From positions 2,800,142 to 2,864,141 of the forward strand of contig JAEVLN010000005.1 in assembly GCA_018350325.1 (NCBI GenBank): a stretch of DNA of 64,000 nucleotides, read 5' to 3'. Below the pieces are notes generated by a model. It was not told the origin of the DNA. It searched no databases and was given only the letters and a program-made list of their open reading frames with translations. The stretch comes from Globodera rostochiensis (Eukaryota; Nematoda; Chromadorea; Rhabditida; Heteroderidae). Both the position numbers and the translations under genes were made by a program. Numbering within the stretch: the stretch's first letter is position 1; every line of letters starts with the position of its first letter. Below are positions 53,900 through 64,000 of the stretch, piece after piece.

Positions 53900-56800
53900 A
53901 TGGCCGAACCCGTCCGAAAAGCAGTGATATTTTGTGCATGCGTGTTCACAATGATCGGCATGGGCCTGTCACTTGCGGCCATTTTAACGCCCTCCTGGCA
54001 GGTGCCAAAGAAAATTTTTTTTTGAAATTTTAAAATTTGAACCCCCCAAAACTCCTTCACAGGTCGTCAACTTGCAAGAGTACAATTCGGTGCACGAGCA
54101 TGGCCTTTGGCTGGACTGCATTCGACATTCGCGCGACGGTGGCGGCGTTCTGCTTCGACGGTTGGTTTTTTTCGATCGATCGGTTTTTTTGGGGGGTTAA
54201 AATTTTTTTAATTTCAAATTTTTTTTCTTAAGCTATGCCACTCTAAGCGAGCCGCTGCATTGTGTCTACAAATTTGACTATGACAAGTAAAACGGAAACT
54301 AAAGATTGGACTTGAGGACCGGATTTGGTCCAAAATCTCGAAAAAAAATCCCGACATTTGAGATCACTGAAATATTCCGAAAATTTTCGGTCCATGCTCC
54401 TCCTGGACTAGAATTTTTGGTCGGTCCGAGCTTAAGAATCCAAATTATCGAAAACAGACAATTTTTTTTTGGTGCTTTAAGGTACTCCGGCACGTTCGAC
54501 TTGGAGGATGACAATTCGCCGGTGGGCGAGGTGAACCGGCACCGGTTCTACGGATGGCACACGGCCACTCTCATTATGCTGGTCTCTAAATTTGGGGCTA
54601 AAAATTTTGTTTAATTAATTATATAGGTATATGTAATTTTTTAAAATAATTTTGTAGGCCCTTGCACTGCTCACCGGCTTCTGTTCGGTGTGCCTCGGCG
54701 CGTGTGGCTGCTGTTACGCCTCGCTGTCGTTGGTGTTCACAGCAACCGCGCTGCTTACCAGTGCGTCGTGCGCATTAATTTTGATTTTTTTATAGATTCG
54801 ATTTGAACAAAATCGGGCATTTTTTTGTAAAAAATTGCCGGATCAGGCACAGGACACACCATAATTGCAAAAAAGAATAATGAGATAGCATACCTATTTG
54901 GGTTTTAAGGTCACAACTTTGGGATTGGCACCCCGAACCGCGATTTTTTTTTTTTGGTTGGGTTTCTTTTTCTTGAAGTACCCAAACCCTGAAAATTTTG
55001 TTTTGAAGGAATTTTTTGTCCTCGAACTCCAGAAATCTCAACCTCTTCGTCGGGGTGCCAACCCTAGTTTTTATCCATGTCAAGAACCCGAATTTTGCTC
55101 TCGAAAAATGCCGGATTTTCCGTCCTTGTCCAAACTTTAGCTTATCAGAGTTTATTATGGCATTTATTAATTAAATAAATTATTCATTACCTAATTTAAA
55201 TTCATTTTTTTTGCACACAGCTTTCCTTTCTTCTGTTGCCGAAGGCGTGTTCTTCTTCTTCTCCCATCGTGCCGATAACCGTTTCATCAAGGGCATTGTT
55301 GGCACATATGAGGTCTTTTTTTAGACAATTAATTCTTAATTTATTAAAAATACTTTTAAAAGAATATACAAATTTTAGCAACGCGTTGGGTTGGCCTTTT
55401 TTCTGCAAATGGGCGCTTGTTTCTTCCATTTTGTCGCCTTTTTGATCGCTATGGTGGCCACATAGTAAATTTCATTTTTCTTTTAATGTTTTACGGGAGA
55501 ATTCATTCGCTCGGAGCCTTTGCGGCATTGTTTTTCGAATTCCAAAAAATCAAAAATGAATCAATTTAATTTTGTAATTGATCCGGATCCTATTTTGCTC
55601 TGATCAGTCCGTCCGTTATTTGTCTGATTGATCAGAATTGAATTGGTGTTTAAAAGAATTTTATTTTCACAGTTTTGCCTTCACTCGCAAAGGCGTCGCG
55701 CTGGACCGCGAGCGTTACTCGCTGCAGACGTCCTCAAAAACGAACATGACCAACGTCGGAAGGTCTCCTCACACACCACAAAATTTTAAATAAATTTAAA
55801 CCAATGTTTTTGCTGCCGCTACCACCCCCAATTTTGTACTGTTTTTTGTGCCATTTTGTCTCCTCCTTCTCCTCCTGTCTTCTCCCCCACCTCCCGCTTC
55901 TGAGCAGTGTTTTTCCAATGTGCCGGAATTGGTGTCCCGCGCGGAGCACCGGCTCTCCTAAAACGATGCCGTTCTCTTTAAATGGTGCCGGTTCATAAAA
56001 CGGTGCCGTTCTCTTTAAATGGTGCCGGTTCATAAAACGGTGCCGGTTTCTTGAACGGTGCCGTTCTCTTTAAATTGTGCCGGTTTCTAAAACGGTGCCG
56101 TTCTCTTTAAATGGTGCCGGTTTACAAAACGGTGCCGTTCTCTTTAAATGGTGCCGGTTCATAAAACGGAGCCGTTCTTGGTGCCGGTTTCTAAAACGGT
56201 GCCGGTTTCTTGAACGGTGCCGTTCTCTTTAAATTGTGCCGGTTTCTAAAACGGTGCCGTTCTCTTTACATGGTGCCGGTTCATAAAACGATGCCGGTTT
56301 TAAAACGGTGCCGGTAACCGAAAGCGGAACGGAACCGAGCAAAAACACTGCTTCTGAGGAGACAATTTTCTGTTTTCCGTAGCCATTGTTTAGTTCATTG
56401 CCGTAGAGTTAGAAACATTATTTGCACTTATATATAATTATCAATTTATTTAATTTTTTATTATTTTAAATTAAAATTTTATTGCACAACATTTTTCTCG
56501 TGCACTTTTTGTCTCGTATAATAATAATTCATTTAGGTAGTTGAAAAATGATTTTTTTTACAACAAAAAAAGGCAATGAGCTAACATAACAATTTGGACA
56601 TGGCGTCGGTAAAACAAAAAGTTTGAAAATTGTCTCCGATTTCAGGCCGATGGATCGGTTGCCATTGCTTCAGCAACTGGCGCCACCGCCATCCTTCCAT
56701 TCAGCCGATCGTTTTGACAGAGGTTTTTTGAGGGTCGCCGGAGGCGCCATTCATTTTCATCGATCGCCGTTTTTTCCCTTTAATTTCCATATTTTAAAAA

Positions 56801-57585
56801 ACTGACTTGGGCCAACAAAAATTTTTTTTTGTTGTTTTTGAAAAAATTCGACCCTTAGGGCCCACCCCTCAGTCATTGTCAATGGCCACCGCCCCGGCGG
56901 CGTTGTCTGCCCATCGTATGACGCCCAACTTTGTGTTCCCGATCTCAGCTTCCAGCACGCCAATTCGGCGCGAGGCGTAATCTTTTTTCAAACAAAACAA
57001 TAAAAAAAACTTGAAATTTTAATTTACGATTTTATTTGTATAATTCATTTTTTGTCATTTGCTTTTCTGGCCCGGCACATTCAACGCCGGCCGATTCAGT
57101 GTGAAGAGTTTTTTTTTTTCAAATCTAACCATAGCCTGAAGCTTTCGAATGGTATCGTTGTTTAAAAGCCATACTGAATCGGGCCGGGCCGACTTTTCCC
57201 CCACCAATGCTTTGGCACAAGTTGACTTTAATCATTTCCCTAAAAATTCGTACAAAAAAAGATTGATTGATCAGCTCTAGAGAGAGAATGAATGAGAATG
57301 ACTGATCAAAAAAAATGTTTCCAAAATTTCAGATCGATGGACTTTGAGCATCCGGTGTTCGTGCACAACCAAATGCCGGCGCCGAGTGCAAAGCCGCGCA
57401 TGCCGCCCTACATGAAGCAGCAACAGAACGTCCAGCAGCAGAACAGCAGCGACGACTTTGACCGAGCAGTGGCCGATTCAATGCCCGAATTGCACAACAG
57501 GAGCTTTCAGGTCGGGCTCGAGTTTGAGGGCGACTTGAAGCGCCTAATTATTGCTAAAGGTTGCTCGAGGCGTGAGGGCAATTAA
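53900..57585 (+). CDS. Claudin-like four-span membrane protein
   Basis: Nine exons join in phase: 53900-54001, 54063-54160, 54233-54286, 54482-54581, 54658-54760, 55221-55312, 55379-55464, 55673-55762 and 57333-57585. They give 325 residues. TM1 (ACVFTMIGMGLSLAAILTP) ends in SWQ. The first loop has GLWLDC and a later Cys (PLHCVYKF), the claudin/PMP22 signature. Further spans lie at ALALLTGFCSVCLGACGCCY/SLVFTATALL and AFFLQMGACFFHFVAFLIAM. The long cytoplasmic tail is Gln/Met/Pro-rich (PPYMKQQQNVQQQN). TTTTCAG ten bases before ATG could be a trans-splice acceptor. Intron 8 contains a hAT-like element. Claudin-like proteins act at cell junctions in nematode epithelia; the specific role is unknown. 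Confidence 0.85.
55905..56350. mobile_element. hAT-like element with internal GGTGCCGTTCTCTTTAAAT array
   Basis: The ends CAGTGTTTTT and AAAAACACTG are perfect inverted repeats. CTTCTGAG flanks both sides exactly (55,897-55,904 and 56,351-56,358). The interior is about ten units of GGTGCCGGTTCATAAAACGG and GGTGCCGTTCTCTTTAAAT. It lies in intron 8 of the claudin-like gene. Confidence 0.9.
56359..57332 (+). other. Remainder of claudin-like intron 8
   Basis: This AT-rich sequence contains a few GC-rich patches (56,640-56,720; 56,860-56,960). It has no convincing exon and no recognised repeat. Confidence 0.4.
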
Positions 57586-57604
57586 TGCCATTTAAATAAA
57601 AAAG

Positions 57605-58175
57605 ACTCCGATCACCACTGATCTCATACATAGCAACATTCCGGGCCCCCGAAGGGCGGGGCTAATCCCATTTGACCCCGATCACCACTGATTAGAGCAA
57701 CATTCCAAGTCCCCGAAGGGCGGGACCAATCCCAGTTGGACCCCGATCACCACTGATCAGAGCACATTCCGAGCCCCCGAAAGGCGGGGCCAATCCCAGT
57801 TGGACCCCGATCACCATTGGTCAGAGCAACATTCCGGGCCCTTGAAGGGCTGGGCCAATCCCATTTTGACCCCGATCACCACTGATCAGAGCAACATTCC
57901 GAGCCCCCGAAGAGCGGGGCCAATACCAGTTAGACCCCGATCACCATTGATCAGTGAGAGCAACATTCCGGGCCCCCGAAGAGCGGGACCAATCCCAGTT
58001 GGACCCCGATCACCACTGATCAGAGCAACATTCCAAGCCCCGAAGGGCGGGGCCAATCCCATTTTTACGCCGATCACCACTGATCAGAGCAACATTCCGA
58101 GCCCCCGAAGAGCGGGGCCAATCCCAGTTAGACCCCGATCACCACTGATCAGTGAGAGCAACATTCCGGGCCCCC
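57605..58175. repeat. About 62-bp minisatellite downstream of the claudin-like gene
   Basis: Nine or so copies of ACCCCGATCACCACTGATCA ... GAGCAACATTCCGGGCCCCC GAAGGGCGGGGCCAATCCC follow the stop codon by about 20 bp. Each unit has palindromic TGATCA. Units vary by GAGCAACA/GTGAGAGCAACA and small substitutions. Confidence 0.9.
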
Positions 58176-58595
58176 CGAAGTCGGTGGCACAATTTCTGTA
58201 ATATGTCGTTTTGTTTCAGTCGGACTTTTCCGGTCGAATACGACGAAAGTCGGAGACTTGCGTGTGATCGGATGATGATGGATCTGCGCGCATTTTTCTC
58301 ACCTCGTCGATCGTCGATCTCTCCGAGGAGGAAAATTGATAAAAATATTAAATGGCATAATTTTTTTTTTAATTTTTACAAATTTTTTCTGGTTCTTGGC
58401 GCTTTCGAAATTCAACAAATTTTGAAAGCTCTAGGAAATGCACAAATTGTCTTTAGCCTTAATTAAAATATTTCAATGTTTTTTTGCCCTTGTTCATTTT
58501 AATTAATAATTTTTATAATAAAAAAATGTGGCTGTGATCAGCAGGAAGGTTTCAGGAGAAGCGATTATTTATCTCTGTTAATCCAAAATTTATGT

Positions 58596-58752
58596 TAGAG
58601 ATCGGACCGATCGAGATTCTCAATCGAGATTTTTTGAGGTCTTCGATCGAAATTTCGGTAAATCACGATCACGATTTTTTAATTGCGAGATCTTAAACCT
58701 TTTGTTGAGATTTTCGATCTAATCTCGATCGGCTCCTTAAGTCCGATCTCTA
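58596..58752. mobile_element. hAT-like MITE, 157 bp
   Basis: The ends TAGAGATCGGA and TCCGATCTCTA are inverted. ATTTATGT / ATTTATAT flank it (8 bp, one mismatch). The interior has CGATCGAGATT phrases like the elements at 31,494 and 9,316. Confidence 0.75.
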
Positions 58753-61700
58753 ATTTATATGAGGCCCACAAAATTTTGGGCTCGGCATCAGCTTGTCGTC
58801 TAAAAGCAAGTAAAAAATTGATGCTTCTATGCCCCCAACATCATATTTTGGATTATATAAGCATGATCCGATCAGCACAATTTGCTGATCAAAGTCACGC
58901 GGATGGCAATCCCTACACAAAATGTTGGTGTATTGTTTTTGTGCCAAAGATTTGCATGTTTTTTTTTCGGTGGCGTTGATCATGAATCTGCGATATATTT
59001 TGTGACACACAAATAAATCATTGATTTTGATTTTACATAAAAATAAAATTGAATTTTTGTCACCGCACGCGGGGCGCTGTCGATTCCAATGAGCCGGCCG
59101 GCCTGGTGAGCGAATTTTTTTATGATGTTTTACGATGCATCGACAAAAAAAAAAGTTATGCCATTTGCTGCCGTTCTCTGCGGACAGAGAATTGCCCCCA
59201 TAAATAACGAACGACCTTGAAGGGTGTGATGATCATCTTCAGCATCGTCGTCAACTCCAATTCGTTATTCTTCTTGTTCACCTTCGTCTTCGTCTTCTGC
59301 TCGCTCGCGCGCTTTCCTTTTGCCCCGGCAGCGCCGCCAGCGCTTTCACAAACGCTTAACGACAACGCCCCCCCCCCCCCAACTCCTTCCAATTCGTCTG
59401 CTACTGCTGCTGCTGATAGCGAACAACTTCTAGCTTCCGAAATATGCCCCCATCCCTTAATAAATATTAAATTATTAATTTCAAAAATGCCATTAAATTA
59501 TTAATTTTAATAATGCCATTATATTATTAATTTTAAAAATGTCATTAAATTATTAATTTTAAAAATGCAAAAAGCTTGCGTCGGCGCTAAGTAATCAAAA
59601 GCTCATTTTATCCTCACCCAGACCAAATTACCTTCCCAAAATTTTTAAAAAAACAGAAAAATCCTCCAGCTTGAATAATGATCTCGCCAACAAATTGATC
59701 AAACGAACCATTTTTTTCTCTGTCTAAAATATGGCCAACTTTTGTTTTGTTCAAAAAATAATCCCGGCCAAGCTTCCAAAAATCAGCCCTCGCATTTTTG
59801 TACGTTTAAATTGAAAACAAAATCTCGAGACCGTGGTCGATAAGCCCCGCCCGATAATATTTTGTCCTTTCAAAATCAGCAGAAAGAATGATTGAGATTG
59901 GATGATTCATCGCTAATGTATAACTCGTACTTTTCCCCTTCGATTTTGGGACGATTTCCCCTCAACAGAAACGTCCCCCCCCCCCCCCCCCCCCCGCCGT
60001 CCTTCCAAATTTTCAAATTCTCCAAATCCGGCTTCCCCGCGCAGCATCCGAAAATTGGGTCTAGGTAATCGTCCCCCCCCGCTCCCTCCCCTCAAGTGTT
60101 TTGGTGAGCAGCTGAAGACACTTCCAAAGGCGATTTGAGCCATTCATTTGCCAATTAATTGCAAATTAAACTAATTAGGTATGCTTATTTTGCAAAATCG
60201 TTTATTTTTATTGGGCCAATTCATTGTGAACATTTTTTATTTACAAAAATTGAAAAAAATATAGTGTAATAATAATTTTTATTTGGCCAACAAGTGTTTT
60301 AATTATAACTTTTTTGCCAATTTTTATTTGTTATTGTTCAAATTTGGCACATTTTATTAGCAGCACATAAATTTCCCAAATTTGCCAAAACATGCTAAAA
60401 TTAAAATTAACATTTAATGATTAACAGAAATTAAAAAATATTTGTCAAATGGCCCCCAATAATTATTTCATTCGTCCACAGCTAAAAATGCTTCTTCCCC
60501 CGACCAATTAAATTCCAAGCCACTGCAAACATTGTTTTGACATTGGTCCGTCCGCCCCTCCCCGCCGTCCATTCACTCATTCCCATTGACCCTCGCGGCA
60601 TCATCTTCTCCCCTTCTGCTGAATGACCCCCGAGGGGTGCGAACATCATCAATTCGCCTCGGGCGAATAATTACGCAAAATATTCGCCCCCCCCCGGGGG
60701 TGCGATGAAGTGCCCCCTCGGGGTGCGGGCTAGGAATGCGCTTTACGCTGCTGGCGTAAGTGCTTTTGCTCACGCACAACAAATGTTGTGGTGTTTGTTG
60801 TTTATTCTTTTCAAAGTAAATGTATTAATTATAATACTGCTATTTAATTTCATTTTATTTTAATGAAAATAAAAATATAATTGGAGATTAAAATTAAGAC
60901 AATTTGCCAATCAAAAATATAAAAAATTATTGCATATTTATCAGACCCTAATTTAGAATATTATATAATAAGATTTAATTAATCATAATAAATTTTGATT
61001 GATTTAAATTATTATAAACAAATAAAAATAAATCATGAAAATAATAACATTGAATTTTATTAAAAAATAAAAATCATTTAAATACTAAAAAAAAATTTAG
61101 ATTAAAAAAAGAACTAACCATTAAAACAAGTATCTAATACATTTATATTAAAAAAATTTAACATTTATACAATAAAGTTTTAAAATTTTGGAAATTCAAA
61201 TAAAAATAAAGACCCCACGCAAATGAACCCCGTAAATCCGTAATTTGTAAAGGGCCTTTAACCCAAATCGCGTTGGTTGAACGTTCCTTTCACCAATTGA
61301 GGCGAGACTTTTTGATCCGATCAGTCGCCTCTCATCACCTCCGATCATTCCATTGCCCCCTCCCCCCTCTCATGACACAAAAACTTCTGGCGATTTCCCC
61401 CCCCCCCCCCCACTGCCCGCCCATTATACCAACCCATCCTACCGTAACGGTTGTGCGCGTCCATCGAAGCAAATCGAAAAATTTTTGCGCGCAGCCCCCC
61501 CCCCCCCTCCATTTCGCCTGGGGCGAAAGTGACGCGCCTGCTGCTTGCTGCTCTTGCAGCAGGTGGCCAGCCAGCCGGCCGGCCCGCCCCGGATGGCCCC
61601 TCCAGGGAGGACCATTCGGCGCGGTTGGTTGATGGGAGCTGGACGCCCTAAACATTAGTCGCGCAGCGAAGGAACGACACACAACGAACCCCTCCCCCCC

Positions 61701-61993
61701 CCCCCCCCCACCCCCCCCCCCGTCGCTTGGGGGGAAGGCACATAAAACGGCGACGGGGACGGTCCCCCTTCCCCTCGTCCATGTGAAAATCGATACTTTC
61801 AAACATTTTGGTTAAACAACAAAAAATAATTTTGAACTTTAATTAAATAGAAAATATTTAAACAATCCGTTTAAAATGCATTTTCAAAAAGCTCGAATTG
61901 CCAAATTTGAAAACGCTGTTTTTGCAGAGTGTAAATTAATAATAGCGAGTTTCTTGCCTAATTTGAGTGCACATTTTGTTTTGTCGCGCTGCT
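58753..61993. other. Gene-poor stretch, one ambiguous open frame
   Basis: Around 59,158-59,504 both strands look partly coding. The plus strand has MIIFSIVVNSNSLFFLFTFV followed by a Pro/Ala/Ser tail. The minus strand has a Lys-rich KTKTKVNKKNNELELTTMLK segment ending RRERQQMA. Neither could be confirmed. The rest is AT-rich (60,780-61,250) or broken by long C-runs (59,977, 61,399, 61,694). Confidence 0.35.
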
Positions 61994-63627
61994 ATGACAA
62001 CGCCAAACGACGGTGATGACCAACGACGGGTCCGGTACGGTTGGCTGTCCTTGTTCCTGTTGTTGCTGGTGATGTCCACCACGGCGCTGCTGATGGGTCT
62101 GCTGACACCCAGGTGTGGGGTTGGGGATGGATCGGTTTAAATTTGATCGAGACTTTTCAAGGCCCGAGACCGAAAAAACCCGAGACTTTCGAGACCCGAG
62201 GGAGACTTTTCAAAACCCGAGACCGAAAAAACCCGAGACTTTCGAGCCCCGAGACTCCAAAAAAACCAAGACCTTTCGAGACCCGAGGCCCGAGGCCTGA
62301 CCCCGAGACTCGAGGCGCCGAGAGAGCTCCCAAAAAACTCGAGACCCCAAAAAACCCCGACACCTTTTGAGGTTCGAGACCCCCCAAAAAAACTGTTTAT
62401 AAAATGAAAAATTCAATTAGTGATGTAAGAGGTTGTTGTTTAACTTTCATTTACAATTCCAGCTGGCAGGTCGTCTATTTGGAGGTGGGCGGGCATATAA
62501 GTGATTAGTATTTTGATTGCTTTTTATTGATGCAAGGAAATTATTTGTTTCTTTTAAATAAATAATTTCTATTAATTAATTGGGTGTGTATATTTATTAA
62601 TTAATGTGCATTATTCAATTTTAGGTACATTTTAAATTATATTTGATGTTTGTGTTAAAGGACGGTCGAACGGAACATCACCACGGGCTGTGGTTGGACT
62701 GCAAGCGCGACTATTCCTACGACTACGGCCGACCTCGGGAATACTACGAGACATTGCATCGGTTGGTTGACAAAAAAACAAAATTTCGAAAACCCCGAAA
62801 AAAAACCCCGACATTTTTAGGCGTTTTGATTTGGCCGGTCCATTCGACCAATTTTGGCTGCCCTCACTGTTGTGCGTGTTCAAATTTGACTATTGGCTGG
62901 ACGACCAGGATTGGTGGGCGGGCAAAATTATTTTTATAAAATATATTTTTGAATTAGACCAATTTTAATGATTAAAAATTAAAAAAAAAATTATCTTTTT
63001 GTAACCACCGATGGGTTTTTTTTGTAAATTGTTGATGAATTTTTTTTGCAGGTATGAATTTGGCTACGACGAAAATCGCTTGTGGGGTGATGCTTATCAA
63101 CATCTTTTTCTTGGTAACAAAATATAAAATGCATTTTTTAAATTAAAATTTATGCTTAGGAGTCTAAAGAAAAACAGATCATTTACTGATTAACTGATCA
63201 GACAGAGTCGATTATGGAGGCTTAGAGTCCAAAGAGGAAAAGATCACTCACTCTGATCAGACAGAGTCTATTAGGCTTAGGCTTAGGAGTCTAATCAATT
63301 AGCAAATAATTTATTAAGGTTGGAAAATTGCTGCGTTCGTTGCCCATTTGATCGCTGCAATTTGTTCACTGTTTTCTATTTTAATGATCATTTGTGCTTA
63401 TTGTCATCGGTAAAATCAAAACATCAATTTTTTATTTTTGTTCAAAAGTATTTAAAAATTATCACTAATCTTTGAATAATTTCAATCTTTCCAGCCTTTG
63501 CACTTGCGTGGCGGCGGTGCTCGTCACTCTGTCGGTGGTGTCCGGCCTCGGGGGCAACGTGGTGTTCTACGCGTTCGCCAGTGATCAGAACACAAACATT
63601 ATCAAGGAGGAGGACGGCATTTACGAG
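61994..63627 (+). CDS. Second claudin-like four-span membrane protein (3' end outside window)
   Basis: Seven exons join in phase: 61994-62112, 62463-62484, 62661-62761, 62821-62913, 63052-63113, 63319-63409 and 63495-63627. TM1 (LSLFLLLLVMSTTALLMGLL) leads to TPSWQVV. The loop has HHHGLWLDC and LLCVFKFDYWLDD, the claudin W-GLW-C-C pattern. Further spans are AAFVAHLIAAICSLFSILMI and CVAAVLVTLSVVSGLGG. The last exon ends GIYE at a GT donor, exactly where the first claudin gene has GTYE followed by an intron. The fourth span is therefore expected beyond the window. Reading through instead would stop after NIYKIF. Sequence identity with the first gene is low outside motifs. Confidence 0.82.
62155..62392. 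repeat. CCCGAGAC phrase array in claudin-like intron 1
   Basis: Runs of GAGACCGAAAAAACCCGAGAC and related phrases resemble the interior of the element at 39,669-40,349. Element ends and target duplication were not identified. Confidence 0.6.
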
Positions 63628-64000
63628 GTGAACGAACCACACAACAACATCTATAAAATTTTCTAAGAATTTTTAATAAAATGTCCGGAATTTGGAAATT
63701 GGAATTTCGGCTCCCAAAAATGCCTGGAATTGAAATCTCAGGTCCCAAAATGTCTGGGAACCGGAATTTCGGAACCAAAAATGCCCGGAAATCCGGAATC
63801 CGGTTACATCTCTGATCAGGCGGTTATATTTTTGAATTTGAAAATTGATTGCGTTTCAGTCCGTCCGGCTCAGTAACGCAGCTCCGGAGCCGGGGCTAAA
63901 ATTTGAAAAAGGTGGGAGATCCGGGGCCATTAAATTGCGAGTTTGAATTTGCTTGGCTCTGGGGCTGGGAGCTTGTTGAGCTGATGACTTTTGTGAATGG
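63628..64000 (+). other. Intron of the second claudin-like gene, no exon seen
   Basis: The sequence contains repeated CCGGAATTTCGG-type phrases at 63,690-63,800. No acceptor followed by a claudin TM4 frame is present. Confidence 0.5.

Noticed and set aside
61273..61802. Overlapping frames of 119 and 155 codons
   Set aside because: Both depend on long C/G runs and show no domain, signal or splice support.

Overview
The window looks like nuclear DNA of a plant-parasitic cyst nematode, most likely Globodera or a close relative. This is inferred from the sequence and could not be tested against a database. The evidence is a cluster of SPRY-domain genes of the RBP-1/SPRYSEC type, many short AT-rich introns, several GC-AG introns in single genes (reported as unusually common in Globodera), a str-type nematode chemoreceptor, claudin-like genes, and dense small DNA transposons and minisatellites. 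All gene models below were joined by hand from splice sites, and exon phases were checked by length.

Left part (1-37,200). A str-family chemoreceptor (GPCR) runs in from the left edge. After it lies a large palindromic effector-like cluster. A divergent gene pair, a secreted helix-turn-helix (HTH) protein and a coiled-coil/SPRY protein, occurs as an inverted duplication, with arms at about 4,030-12,781 and 30,917-37,215. Between the arms are a second intact SPRY gene (15,190-19,922, +), two 5'-truncated SPRY copies (21,811-24,285, -) and an orphan SPRY last exon (21,211-21,311). SPRY copies A and B have complete models of 381 and 382 residues. Copy C is frameshifted. The right-arm HTH copy carries a transposon in its first exon.

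Middle (37,400-47,400), all minus strand. A 12-exon cytochrome P450 of the CYP2-like nematode type has a one-base frameshift in the helix-I Thr-Thr motif. A second HTH gene follows. Next is an intact 391-residue secreted protein built from eight tandem copies of one phase-1/phase-1 exon.

Right part (47,400-64,000). A repeat-rich, gene-poor stretch leads to two claudin-like four-membrane-span genes on the plus strand. The first is complete (325 residues) and the second runs off the window.

Mobile DNA. At least ten small elements have TAGRG...CYCTA or CAGTG-type inverted ends and 8-bp target duplications, which is the hAT hallmark. Several sit in introns, and some have grown internal minisatellites. 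Other tandem arrays include about 48 copies of a 31-bp unit that begins at a splice donor, and a 1.2-kb almost pure G-rich array.
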